DNA of 64,000 nucleotides from the NCBI RefSeq assembly GCF_001280205.1, contig NZ_CP012573.1, positions 124,001 to 188,000 of the forward strand, in the 5' to 3' direction. Of the stretch, positions 16,700 to 24,988 are shown one piece after another (position 1 is the first letter of the stretch; each line of letters begins with the position of its first letter). Origin of the DNA: Clavibacter capsici. GTDB taxonomy: Bacteria > Actinomycetota > Actinomycetes > Actinomycetales > Microbacteriaceae. A program made the translations under genes and the position numbers. The notes beneath the pieces are model-generated. The model ran no database searches. It was not told where the DNA came from and was given only the letters and a program-made list of their open reading frames with translations.

Positions 16700-16760
16700 A
16701 CGGAAACACGCCTGCAACACCCCGAATGTAACTTCTACTACCAGAGCGAAGTCCCGATGC
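16700..16760 (+). promoter_or_regulatory. A/T-enriched promoter region of the NCS2 permease operon
   Basis: The run GAATGTAACTTCTACTACCA (about 16723-16742) is markedly A/T-rich for this genome. It lies about 45 bp upstream of the permease start in the regulator/permease divergent gap. TAACTT or TACTAC could be the -10. I see no clear dyad for the XRE protein. Confidence 0.35.
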
Positions 16761-16788
16761 TCGTCCCGAACCGACCGGAGGTCACCCG

Positions 16789-18291
16789 ATGAACGCCTCG
16801 CCGCCTTCCCCGACGGACGCCCCGGCGTCCGTGCCCCCGCCCGTGCTCAGCGTCGGCTTCGACGAGAGGCTGCCACCCGCCCGCACGGCGCTCTTCGGCG
16901 TCCAGCACCTCCTCGCGCTCACCGGCATCTGGGTCTTCCCGAGCATCATCGGGTCCTCGCTCGAGCTGTCCAGCCAGGAGGTCGCGTGGATGATCCAGGC
17001 CTGCTTCCTGCTCACGGGCGTGGTCACGATCCTCCAGTCGTCGCGCGTGCTGCGCCTGCCGATCGTGCAGGGCCCCACCGCGGCCTTCATGGTCGCGATC
17101 ATCTCGTCCGGCGCCGCCTTCGGCCTCGGCACCGCGTTCGGCTCCATGGCCGTCGCGGGCCTGATCTTCATGGCCCTCACGATCCCGCTCAAGCGCTTCG
17201 GGCTGTTCGGCCACGTGTCGGCGTTCGTCTCCTCGCCCATCGTGCTGGGGACGCTGTTCGTCATCATCGGGGCGCAGCTCGCGAGCATCGGCGCGGGGGG
17301 CTGGTTCGGCACGGCGGGGACGCCCGCGTACGGGTCGCTCGCCCTCGTCGTGACCGTCGCGACGGCCGTCATCGTGCTGGCCTGCCTGCTGGTGGGGCGC
17401 GGGATCGTGAAGCGCGGCGCGATCTTCTGGGGCATCGTCGCCGGCAGCGTCGTGGCGCTCGCCGTCGGCGCCTGGACGCCGCCGGACGTCACGTCCGCCC
17501 CGCTGGTCGGCGCGCCGCACCTGCTGCCGTGGGGCTTCGGCGTCGAGGGATCCGTCGTGGTGCTCATGCTCGTCGCCTTCCTCCAGGCGGGCACCGAGTC
17601 CATGGGCATGTACACGATGGTCGCCAGCTGGGGCGGCGAGCGGATCGACACGCAGCGCGTCAACCGCGGCCTGTTCTCCGAGTTCGGCGGCACGGTCGTC
17701 GGCGCGCTCTTCGGCGGGATCGGCACCACCTCCTACCCGGAGAACGCGGGCATCGTCCGCGTCTCCGGCATCGGCAGCCGGTTCGTGACCCTCACCGCCG
17801 GCGGCATCGCCGTCGCGCTCGCCTTCCTGCCGCCCGTGAGCCTCTTCCTCGCGGGCATCTCCGGCCCCGTGCTCTCCGCCGCCTCCACGATCCTGTTCGG
17901 CATCATCGCCATCAGCGGGATCCAGATGCTCGCCCGCGTGACCTGGGACGACCTCAACCTCGCGATCGGCGCGACGGCATTCATCGTCGCGCTCGGCACC
18001 CAGTTCGTCCCGGCCGACGTCGCCGCGACGCTCCCGCCGTCGATCGCCAGCATCGTGACCAGCCCGATGATGACCGGCATGTTCCTGCTGCTCGGGCTGC
18101 ACGGCCTCGTCAACCACGGGCTGCGCCCCGCGCTCGCCCGACGGGAGGCGCGGAGGGAGGACGCGGCGTCGGCTGCCCGCTCCGACGTGCGGCCGGCCGA
18201 TGCGCAGGCCATCCGGCACGGGCACGTCGGCACCGACGCGCCGGATCCCGCCCCCACCCCGTCCACCACGACCGACAGGAGCGCGGCATGA
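16789..18291 (+). CDS. NCS2-family nucleobase (xanthine/uracil) permease
   Basis: This 500-residue transporter has about 14 membrane segments. It shows the NCS2 signatures QGPTAAFMVAIISSGAAFG in the third helix and FGGIGTTSYPENAGIVRVSG in the tenth-helix region. The family imports purine or pyrimidine bases with protons. A GGAGG lies before the ATG. The C-terminal cytoplasmic tail of about 55 polar residues is longer than usual. Its stop overlaps the start of the hydrolase gene (ATGA), so import and hydrolysis are coupled. Substrate identity is inferred only at family level. Confidence 0.9.
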   Translation: MNASPPSPTDAPASVPPPVLSVGFDERLPPARTALFGVQHLLALTGIWVFPSIIGSSLELSSQEVAWMIQACFLLTGVVTILQSSRVLRLPIVQGPTAAFMVAIISSGAAFGLGTAFGSMAVAGLIFMALTIPLKRFGLFGHVSAFVSSPIVLGTLFVIIGAQLASIGAGGWFGTAGTPAYGSLALVVTVATAVIVLACLLVGRGIVKRGAIFWGIVAGSVVALAVGAWTPPDVTSAPLVGAPHLLPWGFGVEGSVVVLMLVAFLQAGTESMGMYTMVASWGGERIDTQRVNRGLFSEFGGTVVGALFGGIGTTSYPENAGIVRVSGIGSRFVTLTAGGIAVALAFLPPVSLFLAGISGPVLSAASTILFGIIAISGIQMLARVTWDDLNLAIGATAFIVALGTQFVPADVAATLPPSIASIVTSPMMTGMFLLLGLHGLVNHGLRPALARREARREDAASAARSDVRPADAQAIRHGHVGTDAPDPAPTPSTTTDRSAA

Positions 18292-19010
18292 CCGCCATCG
18301 ACGTCCACGGCAGCCCCCTCGAGATCGCCCGCGACGGCGGCTTCGGTCCCTGGCTGGATCCCGCGAGCACCGCGGTCATCTCCATCGACATGCACCAGGG
18401 CCACCTCTCCGAGGACCCCGACTGCCCCTGCCCGGCTCCGCGCGGCCGGCAGGTGATCGCGCCCATCGACGACTTCCACCGGCGGGCGCGCGCCCTCGGG
18501 GTGCCGGTGATCCACGTGCGGTCGGAGGTGCGGGCCTCCGGGATCGACGACCTCGGCGGCACCTCGCCGAGCGCCTGGCGGCGGACCTTCCCGCAGCACG
18601 TGGGCGAGATCCCCGGCGCCTCGGACCACGCGATCGCGGGCAGCCGCTGGACGGAGTTCGCGACCGACGTGCAGCCCGGCGACGAGGTCGTCACCGGCAA
18701 GAAGCGCCTCTCGGCCTTCTACCCGACCGACCTCGACTTCCTGCTCCGGCAGATGGGCGTGCGCGCGGTGGTCCTCGACGGGATCATGGCCGACTGCTGC
18801 GTGCTCAACACGGCCTTCGACGCGTCGAACCTCGGCTACCGCGTGACGGTGCTCTCCGACCTCGTGCGCGGCACCGACGAGGGGCTGGAGCGCGCGGCGC
18901 TCGGCATGGTGTCGCTGCACCTCGGTCTCGTCACCACGGCGGACGAGCTCGTCGGCACGTGGCAGGCGGCGCGCGCCGACGTCGAGGAGCCCGCGGTCGC
19001 GGTCGGTTAG
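18288..19010 (+). CDS. Isochorismatase-like cysteine hydrolase
   Basis: The protein (240 residues) has the isochorismatase-fold catalytic triad: Asp34 in VISIDMHQGH, Lys138/139 in VVTGKKRLSAFYPTDLD, and Cys171 in ADCCVLNTAFDA. Relatives hydrolyse amides such as ureidoacrylate, N-carbamoyl compounds, biuret or nicotinamide. Being translationally coupled to a nucleobase permease and regulated by an XRE-cupin protein, a role in degrading an imported base or its ring-opened product is a reasonable inference. The cluster of cysteines at 46-48 (DCPCP) is unusual. Confidence 0.87.
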   Translation: MTAIDVHGSPLEIARDGGFGPWLDPASTAVISIDMHQGHLSEDPDCPCPAPRGRQVIAPIDDFHRRARALGVPVIHVRSEVRASGIDDLGGTSPSAWRRTFPQHVGEIPGASDHAIAGSRWTEFATDVQPGDEVVTGKKRLSAFYPTDLDFLLRQMGVRAVVLDGIMADCCVLNTAFDASNLGYRVTVLSDLVRGTDEGLERAALGMVSLHLGLVTTADELVGTWQAARADVEEPAVAVG

Positions 19011-19666
19011 GCGCCCGGGAGCGTCAGCGTGAGGATCCCGTCGCGCGCCTCGACGGTCGTGCCGCGGTGGTCGCGGACGCGGGGGAGGCCGACGGTGGCG
19101 TCGCTCTCGTGGTCGCCCACGACGACGACGCGCATGCCCGCGGCGAGGCCCGCGCGGATGCCGGCCTCGGCGTCCTCGTAGACGATCGCGTCGGCGGGAT
19201 CCACGCCCAGGCGCGATGCGGCGAGCAGGTAGCCGGACGGGTCGGGCTTGCCGGCGGTGACGTCGTCGGCCGAGACCACGACGTCCGGCACGCGGATCCC
19301 CGCACCGGCGAGGCGGGCGCGCGCGAGCTCGAGGCCGGCGCTCGTGACGAGGGCGTGGGATCCGGTGGGGAGCGAGTCCACGAGGTCGCGGGCGCCCGGG
19401 ATCTCGATCGTGGCGGGGCTGCCGTCGAGCTCCAGCCGGTCGAGCTCGGCGAGGAGGGCGGGCACGTCGCTGTCGGCGGGGGCGAACCGGGCGATGCTGT
19501 CGACGGCGCGCACGCCGTGGACCCGGCGGATGAGCTCGGCCGGGTCGTGGCCGAAGCGGTGGGCGAGCATCGTCCAGATCTCCTCCACGAGCGCGGTCGA
19601 GTCGACGAGCGTCCCGTCCATGTCGAGGAGGAGCGCGCGGGCGGTGAGCGTGACGGGGGAGGACAT
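19007..19666 (-). CDS. HAD-superfamily phosphatase (sugar-phosphatase-like)
   Basis: This 219-residue HAD hydrolase has motif I LLLDMDGTLVDST (nucleophile Asp15, acid Asp17) and motif II ALVTSAG. Motif III is the lysine in TAGKPDPSGYLLAA and motif IV is IVYEDAEAGIRAGLAAGM. It most resembles the glycerol-1-phosphatase/2-deoxyglucose-6-phosphatase group, with a small helical cap after motif I. GGAGGA precedes the start. Its end overlaps the convergent hydrolase gene by 4 nt. Confidence 0.9.
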   Translation of the reverse strand: MSSPVTLTARALLLDMDGTLVDSTALVEEIWTMLAHRFGHDPAELIRRVHGVRAVDSIARFAPADSDVPALLAELDRLELDGSPATIEIPGARDLVDSLPTGSHALVTSAGLELARARLAGAGIRVPDVVVSADDVTAGKPDPSGYLLAASRLGVDPADAIVYEDAEAGIRAGLAAGMRVVVVGDHESDATVGLPRVRDHRGTTVEARDGILTLTLPGA

Positions 19667-19761
19667 GCGTCCATCCTCCCGGACGGGTGGCAGCCGGGCG
19701 ATCCCGCGTCGGCCACGATGGAAGGGGACGCCGCGATCCGACGCGGGCGAGCGGAGGCGGC

Positions 19762-20004
19762 ATGGGCGCGGGCGACATCGACGAGGTCGAGGCCGGGAAG
19801 GTGCGCACGCTCACCGGCATCTCGGCCTTCACGCTGATGCTCGGCCTGCTGATCGTGGGGCTCGCGCCCGACCTGTCGGCCGCAGGCGGGTTCCGCTGGA
19901 GCGCGCCCAGCTGGCTGTACGCCGGGATCTTCGTGCTGTTCGGCCTCGCGGGGCTCGTCTCTGCGATGCGCGCGATCCGGCTGCGGCGGCGATCCCGTGG
20001 GTGA
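19762..20004 (+). CDS. Small two-helix membrane protein
   Basis: This 80-residue protein has a short acidic N-terminus (MGAGDIDEVEAGKVR) and two hydrophobic segments (about 20-37 and 52-69), then a basic end RAIRLRRRSRG. I do not recognise the family. GGAGG precedes the ATG. It overlaps the next small gene by 8 nt, so the two form a coupled pair of tiny membrane proteins. Confidence 0.7.
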   Translation: MGAGDIDEVEAGKVRTLTGISAFTLMLGLLIVGLAPDLSAAGGFRWSAPSWLYAGIFVLFGLAGLVSAMRAIRLRRRSRG

Positions 20005-20191
20005 CGCGTTCGAGAAGGCCGTCCTCGTGGGGTCCATCGTCTGCATGTCCGGCTCGATGGTGATGTTCGTGCGCGTCATGGCCCGACGCATGGTGACCCA
20101 GGACCCGCCGTCTCGCCGGACGCTCGTCATCCTGGCGGTCTTCGCCGTGGGCGCCGTCATCACCGGCGTGATCCGCCTCTTCCTGCCCTGA
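19997..20191 (+). CDS. Small membrane protein, partner of the preceding gene
   Basis: This 64-residue protein starts at a GTG inside the end of the upstream gene. It has two predicted helices (about 8-26 and 43-62) separated by a basic loop RVMARRMVTQDPPSRR. I do not recognise it. The tight overlap suggests coupled expression and perhaps a complex between the two products. The GC3-rich codons support real translation. Confidence 0.6.
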   Translation: MGDAFEKAVLVGSIVCMSGSMVMFVRVMARRMVTQDPPSRRTLVILAVFAVGAVITGVIRLFLP

Positions 20192-20206
20192 CGACGGGAC
20201 CCGGGC

Positions 20207-21166
20207 TCAGCCCGGGAACGCGTCGCGGGCCAGCGGGATCCGCTCGACCCGCATCCGCTCGAACCCGTTGAGCCACTCGCCGAGCCCCGCGAGCGCCCGC
20301 GCCGCGTGCTCGAGCGCGGCCGGGCTGTACGAGGTGCGGAGGGGGAGGCGCTCCACGTCGTCCGGCGTCGCCCAGCGGCGGCGCTCGCCGGCCAGGTCCT
20401 CGACGATCCAGGCCCGCCCGCCGTCCGGGCCGGGGACGGAGACCTTCGACGCGGGGAGGAAGCGGTCCGGGTCCACCATCGCGCGTCCGACGACCGGCCA
20501 GTCGCCGTCCTCGACGCGGATCGCGCTCACCTCCGCGGCGAGCACCGGCGCGGCGGCGGGAACACGGGCGGCGTGCGTCGCGGCCTCCGCCGCCGGGACG
20601 ACCAGGTCGACGAGCACGACGTACGGGGAGGTGCGCACACGGGCGACGACCTGCCCGAGCTGCACGCGGCCGTCACCGAGCGGGAGGGCGAGGACGTCGC
20701 CGGGCTCCGGTGGCGGGAGGCGCTTCCGGCGCGGGCGGGGGCGCGTCCGGGCGACCGGGGCGGCGGGGGCCGCGGCGACCTCGTCCACGAGCCCGTCCAC
20801 GGCGCTCCGCGACGCGGCCAGCCACTCGTCGAGGTCATCCGACTCCGACCAGACGGCGAAGAGGTCGGACTCGGCGGGACCGGCGATCGCGTGCCGGCCG
20901 AGGTCGTGGATCCGCCGCACCGCCGTGTCGTCGAGCCCTGCCGCGAGAGCCACCGCGTCGAGATCGTGGTCGACACCCGTCAGGTCCCGCCCCTGCCGCC
21001 CGGCCGCGACGACCGCCGCCATCGCGAGGGCGCGCTCGCCGTCCGCGACCGGCAGCGGGGCGTCGTCGCGGACCGCGGGCGGTGCCCAGGCCACGCCCTC
21101 GGCCAGGTCGGCGAGGAGATCCGCCGCCGTGTCGTTCTCGAACGGCCCCGCACCCCACGCACCCAT
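20207..21166 (-). CDS. DUF4259 protein with an Imm26-like C-terminal segment
   Basis: The product (319 residues) opens with MGAWGAGPFENDTAADLLADL, diagnostic of DUF4259. After a proline/arginine-rich linker (about 140-152) comes PEPGDVLALPLGDGRVQLGQ, which resembles the start of the Imm26 immunity domain. The C-terminal third (VSVPGPDGGRAWIVEDLAGE...) is not recognised. Imm26 proteins can protect against polymorphic toxins, so an orphan immunity role is possible but unproven. The start is fixed by the family motif and by a leaderless -10 TACCCT 6 nt upstream. Confidence 0.75.
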   Translation of the reverse strand: MGAWGAGPFENDTAADLLADLAEGVAWAPPAVRDDAPLPVADGERALAMAAVVAAGRQGRDLTGVDHDLDAVALAAGLDDTAVRRIHDLGRHAIAGPAESDLFAVWSESDDLDEWLAASRSAVDGLVDEVAAAPAAPVARTRPRPRRKRLPPPEPGDVLALPLGDGRVQLGQVVARVRTSPYVVLVDLVVPAAEAATHAARVPAAAPVLAAEVSAIRVEDGDWPVVGRAMVDPDRFLPASKVSVPGPDGGRAWIVEDLAGERRRWATPDDVERLPLRTSYSPAALEHAARALAGLGEWLNGFERMRVERIPLARDAFPG

Positions 21167-21172
21167 GGGCCG

Positions 21173-21178
21173 AGGGTA
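21173..21178 (-). promoter_or_regulatory. Leaderless -10 hexamer TACCCT for the DUF4259 gene
   Basis: On the minus strand TACCCT ends 6 nt before the ATG at 21166, and no Shine-Dalgarno is present. Confidence 0.6.
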
Positions 21179-21266
21179 TCCGTGCCACCCGCACCCGCCG
21201 CCGTCCCCTCGGCGACCGCACCGGTTACGGCTCCCGCCGGTGCCGGTCGTCCGCGACGCGCCCCCG

Positions 21267-21272
21267 TAGCCT
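21267..21272 (+). promoter_or_regulatory. Leaderless -10 hexamer TAGCCT for the flavoenzyme gene
   Basis: TAGCCT ends 6 nt before the ATG at 21279, and no Shine-Dalgarno is present. It is in the divergent gap shared with the DUF4259 gene. Confidence 0.6.
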
Positions 21273-21278
21273 GGGCGC

Positions 21279-22421
21279 ATGGCGGGATCCACCGGGCGCG
21301 GGCGCGCATCGCACCACGTCGTCATCGGCGCCGGGCTCGCGGGGGCCGCCACCGCGTGGCAGCTCGCGAGCCGCGGGCACGCCGTCACGGTGCTCGAGCG
21401 CGACCGGCCGGCGAGCATGCTGGGCAGCTCGCACGGGTCCGCGCGCATCCTCCGCTACGCCTACGACGACCCCTTCTACGTGCGCCTCGTGCGCGACGCC
21501 CGCGTGCTCTGGGACCGCCTCGAGCGCACCACGGGCGCGCGGCTCGTCACCCCGACCGGATCCGTGGACTCGGGCCTCGTGCGCCGTCCCGCCGAGCTCG
21601 CCCGCGTGCTCGAGCGCGTCGGCATCGAGCACGAGCTGATGTCCGCGCGCGCGGCCCGGGACCGCTGGCCCGAGATGGCCTTCGAATCCGATGTGCTGTT
21701 CCACCCGGCCGCGGGCGTGATCGACGCGGAGACCGCCGTGCGCACGATGCTCGACCTCGCCGTCGCGCACGGCGCCGTGGTGCACGAGGGCTGGACCGCC
21801 GCGCGCGTCGAGCGGGTCGGCGCCGGCTTCGCCGTGACCTCCGACGACGGGCGCCGCGTGGACGGCGACAGCGTCGTGGTGGGCGCGGGCGCCTGGCTGC
21901 CCGACCTGCTCGGCGCGCTGCCGCTGCCGCGCGCCGCGCTCGACCGGATCCCGCCGCTGCGCGTGCGGCAGGAGCAGGTGTTCCACTTCGCCTACATGGA
22001 CGGGCCGCCCGCGCGGCCGGTGCCCACCTCCATCCACATGGACGAGCGGATGCAGGTCTACGCGCTCCCCGGCGGGCGCGACGCGGACCACCGCGGGCAC
22101 AAGGTCGCCGAGTTCGACGGCGGGCGCGTGATCCCGTCGGCCGCGCACCAGGACGGCGTCGTGGATCCGGCCAACCGCGCCCGCGTCGTCGACTGGGTGC
22201 GCCGCAACCTGCCGGGCGTCGAGCCGGTGCCGTACGCGGAGGCGACGTGCCTGTTCACGAGCACGCCCACGGAGGACTTCGTGATCGACCGGGTCGACGG
22301 GATCACCCTCGTCTCGCCCTGCTCCGGCCACGGCGCCAAGTTCGCACCGCTCATCGGCAGCCTCGCGGCGGACGCGGCGACCGGGGAGCGCGTCGAGCCG
22401 CGGTTCGCGCTCGCGCCCTGA
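21279..22421 (+). CDS. Sarcosine oxidase-like / N-methyl amino acid oxidase flavoprotein
   Basis: This 380-residue protein is of the DAO/monomeric sarcosine oxidase family. An FAD-binding GAGLAG (17-22) is followed by SSHGSARILRYAY (50-62), the MSOX/MTOX active-site signature. Near the C-terminus CLFTSTPTEDFVID places Cys324 where these enzymes attach FAD covalently, and SGHGAKFAP (349-357) completes the flavin site. It would oxidise N-methyl or secondary amines, giving formaldehyde or imine plus H2O2. Length is normal. It is transcribed alone from a leaderless promoter. Confidence 0.9.
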   Translation: MAGSTGRGRASHHVVIGAGLAGAATAWQLASRGHAVTVLERDRPASMLGSSHGSARILRYAYDDPFYVRLVRDARVLWDRLERTTGARLVTPTGSVDSGLVRRPAELARVLERVGIEHELMSARAARDRWPEMAFESDVLFHPAAGVIDAETAVRTMLDLAVAHGAVVHEGWTAARVERVGAGFAVTSDDGRRVDGDSVVVGAGAWLPDLLGALPLPRAALDRIPPLRVRQEQVFHFAYMDGPPARPVPTSIHMDERMQVYALPGGRDADHRGHKVAEFDGGRVIPSAAHQDGVVDPANRARVVDWVRRNLPGVEPVPYAEATCLFTSTPTEDFVIDRVDGITLVSPCSGHGAKFAPLIGSLAADAATGERVEPRFALAP

Positions 22422-22470
22422 GGCCGCGCGCGGGTGACCGCGCGGGCGGACGCCCGGATCCGCCGTCCGC

Positions 22471-23148
22471 TCAGACCTTCTGCGGGCTGCCCCGGCCGCC
22501 GGTGCGCACTCGGCTGCGGCCCGGAGCCTTCGCCTCGGCGCGCTCGGCGGCTCGCTCCCGATCCGCGGCCAGGCGCGCCAGCTCCGCCCGCAGCTCGTCG
22601 ACCCGGTCGCCGCGCCCCTCCTCGGGGAACGCGCCGGGGAGCAGCTGCGGCGCGAGCCGGGCGCGCACGATCTGCTCGAGCGCCGAGTCGCGCGCGATCA
22701 CCAGCACCTCGCGGAGCGCCTCCGGGTCGCGCGAGAGGGCGCCCAGCCGCTCCACGATCTCCTCGGCGATCTCGGCGCGCAGCCGGAGGCCCGGCACGTC
22801 GCCCTCGCGGTAGTCGTCGGGTCGGCGTCCCTTGCCGTCGCGCAGCGCCGCGCGGTCGCGGGCCATGCGCAGCCGCTCGGCCTCGCCGCGCTTCTCGCCG
22901 ATGAGCTCGGCCAGCTCGCCGCGGAGCGCCTCGATGAGCGACTCCTCGTCGTACGCGCGCCGCTCCCGCAGCGTGCGCATGATGATGAGGTTCTCCATCT
23001 GGAGCCGGAGCGCGACGCCGACGAGCAGCAGAGCCTCCTCCACGAGCACCTCCCGCTGCGCCGGATCCGCGGCGACGCGGGCGGCCACGGAAGGCGGCGG
23101 AGGGCCGGGCTTCGTGGGCTTCTCGGGGCGGATGCGGGGCCGGGGCAT
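22471..23148 (-). CDS. Hypothetical charged helical protein
   Basis: I do not recognise this 225-residue protein. It begins with a proline/basic segment (MPRPRIRPEKPTKPGPPPP), followed by long charged helices (EVLVEEALLLVGVALRLQME, EALRGELAELIGEKRGEAER). It ends in an alanine/arginine-rich predicted coiled coil (RVDELRAELARLAADRERAA) and a basic tail GRSRVRTGGRGSPQKV. There is no signal peptide or membrane segment. GGGAGGA precedes the ATG. It stands alone between convergent and codirectional neighbours with no functional hint. Confidence 0.7.
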   Translation of the reverse strand: MPRPRIRPEKPTKPGPPPPSVAARVAADPAQREVLVEEALLLVGVALRLQMENLIIMRTLRERRAYDEESLIEALRGELAELIGEKRGEAERLRMARDRAALRDGKGRRPDDYREGDVPGLRLRAEIAEEIVERLGALSRDPEALREVLVIARDSALEQIVRARLAPQLLPGAFPEEGRGDRVDELRAELARLAADRERAAERAEAKAPGRSRVRTGGRGSPQKV

Positions 23149-23258
23149 GATGTCCTCCCGCTCCGCTCGCTCCACCGGCGAGGTGATCCCAGGCTACGCG
23201 GAACGGCCGACCTCGGGGCGGGTCGCGCCCCCATCCGGGAGCGGATCCGCGCCCGCGC

Positions 23259-24218
23259 TCAGCCCATCCGCCGCCGGAGGAACGCGAGCGTGCCGAGCTC
23301 GTCGTCGATGCCGCCGCCGTCGTGGCCGTTGTACTCCCACTCGACGATCTCCTTCTCGCCCGCGTACGCGTCGAACGCCCCGTAGACGGTGGACGGCGGG
23401 CAGGTCGCGTCCATGAGCCCCACCGAGAAGCGGGCCGGCGCCGAGGCGCGACGCGAGAACGCGACGCCGTCGAAGTAGCGCAGCACGGCGTGCACGTCGG
23501 CGGCCCGGCCCCGGTGCGTCTTGAGGTAGTCGACGACCTCGTGGTACGGGTACGCGTCGGTGATGTGCGTGGCCCGCTCGATGTCGCAGAGGAACGGCAC
23601 GTAGGCGGAGACCGCGGCGAGGTCGTCGCGGAGGCCCGCGACCGCGAGGGCCATGCCGCCGCCCTGGCTGCCGCCCTGCACGGCGATGCGCGACGGATCC
23701 ACGACGTCGAGCGCCTTGGCCACGTCGACCGCGCGCACCGCGTCGGTGAAGAGGCGGCGGTAGTAGTAGGTGTCGCGCGAGGCGATGCCGCGGGTCATGA
23801 AGCCGGGGATCGCGGGTCCGGCCTCGCCGTGGTCGGCCGTGTCGCCCGCGCTCCAGTACGAGCCCTGGCCGCGGGTGTCCATCTGCAGGTGCGCGAAGCC
23901 GGCGGCCGCGTAGATCAGCGTCTCCTCGGCGCGTCCGCGACCGCCGCCGTAGCCGACGTACGAGACGACGGTGGGCAGCGGGCCGGTCGCGCCCGCGGGG
24001 GTGCGGAGCCAGGCGCGCACGTCGGTGCCGCCGGATCCGGCGAAGGTCACGTCCTGCACGTCGACGAGCGCGAGGTCGGTCTCGACCGGCGCGAGCCGCA
24101 CGTCGAGGTCGTGCTGCGCGGCCTCGGCGAGGGTGCCGGCCCAGAACGCGTCGAAGTCGTCCGGGTCGACGTGGCTGCTGACGTGCGCGCGGGCGGCGTC
24201 GACGGGTTCGATGAGCAT
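23259..24218 (-). CDS. Acetylxylan esterase-type alpha/beta hydrolase (CE7-like)
   Basis: The product (319 residues) matches the acetyl xylan esterase/cephalosporin-C deacetylase family (CE7). Features are SYVGYGGGRG for the oxyanion region, MDTRGQGSYWS (113-123), nucleophile Ser184 in QGGSQGGG, Asp270 in GLMDATCPPST and His299 in YNGHDGG. It removes acetyl groups from xylo-oligosaccharides or other small esters in the cytoplasm; there is no signal peptide. GGAGG lies before the ATG. It follows the peptide-import operon on the same strand after a 110-bp gap and may be separately expressed. Confidence 0.92.
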   Translation of the reverse strand: MLIEPVDAARAHVSSHVDPDDFDAFWAGTLAEAAQHDLDVRLAPVETDLALVDVQDVTFAGSGGTDVRAWLRTPAGATGPLPTVVSYVGYGGGRGRAEETLIYAAAGFAHLQMDTRGQGSYWSAGDTADHGEAGPAIPGFMTRGIASRDTYYYRRLFTDAVRAVDVAKALDVVDPSRIAVQGGSQGGGMALAVAGLRDDLAAVSAYVPFLCDIERATHITDAYPYHEVVDYLKTHRGRAADVHAVLRYFDGVAFSRRASAPARFSVGLMDATCPPSTVYGAFDAYAGEKEIVEWEYNGHDGGGIDDELGTLAFLRRRMG

Positions 24219-24328
24219 GGGTCCTCCGGGCGTTCGGCGGTGGATGGGCGGTCGGCGTCCCGCGAGCCCGGTGGGCTGCGTCGCCTCGCTCATCATGCCC
24301 GCGTGCCGGTCCGATCGCACGCCGCCGG

Positions 24329-24988
24329 TCAGCGGAAGAGCGGCTCCCCGTCGGCGAGCTCGGCGTCGAGGAAGGTCCAGATCCACGCGAGCGCGCGCGT
24401 GCGGTCGAGGCCCGGCACCTTCTGGGAGAGCTGGGTCGCGATCCCGTCGCTGTACGCGGCGAGCTTCAGCGCGACCTCGGACGCGTCCACCGCGCGGAAG
24501 ACGCCGCCCTCGACACCGCGGCGGATCGTGCGGACGAGGCACGCCTCCCACACGCGGATCCGCTCGAGGCGGTCGGCGCTGATCGCGGGCTTGCGGCCGA
24601 CGGCGGTCCAGTAGTCCGACCAGAGCCGCCAGTGCGCCTCGGCCTCGTCGGTGCCCGTGAAGAGCGGCTCCACCAGCAGGCGGATGCCGTGCACAGGGTC
24701 CGGGTCGGCGTCCACCTCCTCCACGATCGACGCGTAGAAGCGGTCGGTCTCGAGCACGACGACCTCGTCGAGGATCTCGGCCACGCTCGCGAAGTGGTAC
24801 GTCACCGTGCCGACCGACACGTCGCCCTCGGCCGCGATGTCGCGGAGGCCGGTGGCGGTGAGGCCCTTGCGGAGGATCACCGCGCGCGCGGCCTCGACGA
24901 TCATCGCGCGCCGCACCTCGGGCTTCTCGCGCTTGCCGCCGCGGCGGCCGGCGGGCACGGTCGTGCCGGCCGTCGTGCCCGCGCTCAC
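24329..24988 (-). CDS. TetR-family regulator of the peptide-import operon
   Basis: This 219-residue TetR protein has a basic N-terminal extension (GRRGGKREKPEVRRAMI) followed by the HTH (RKGLTATGLRDIAAEGDVSV, then GTVTYHFASVAEIL, about 40-75). A BetI-like C-terminal domain follows. It starts at a GTG that overlaps the CocE-type gene stop (GTGA), so it is the last gene of the six-gene operon. The 20-bp palindrome before the operon's first gene is its likely operator, giving negative autoregulation with the transported compound or its product as inducer. Confidence 0.88.
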   Translation of the reverse strand: MSAGTTAGTTVPAGRRGGKREKPEVRRAMIVEAARAVILRKGLTATGLRDIAAEGDVSVGTVTYHFASVAEILDEVVVLETDRFYASIVEEVDADPDPVHGIRLLVEPLFTGTDEAEAHWRLWSDYWTAVGRKPAISADRLERIRVWEACLVRTIRRGVEGGVFRAVDASEVALKLAAYSDGIATQLSQKVPGLDRTRALAWIWTFLDAELADGEPLFR

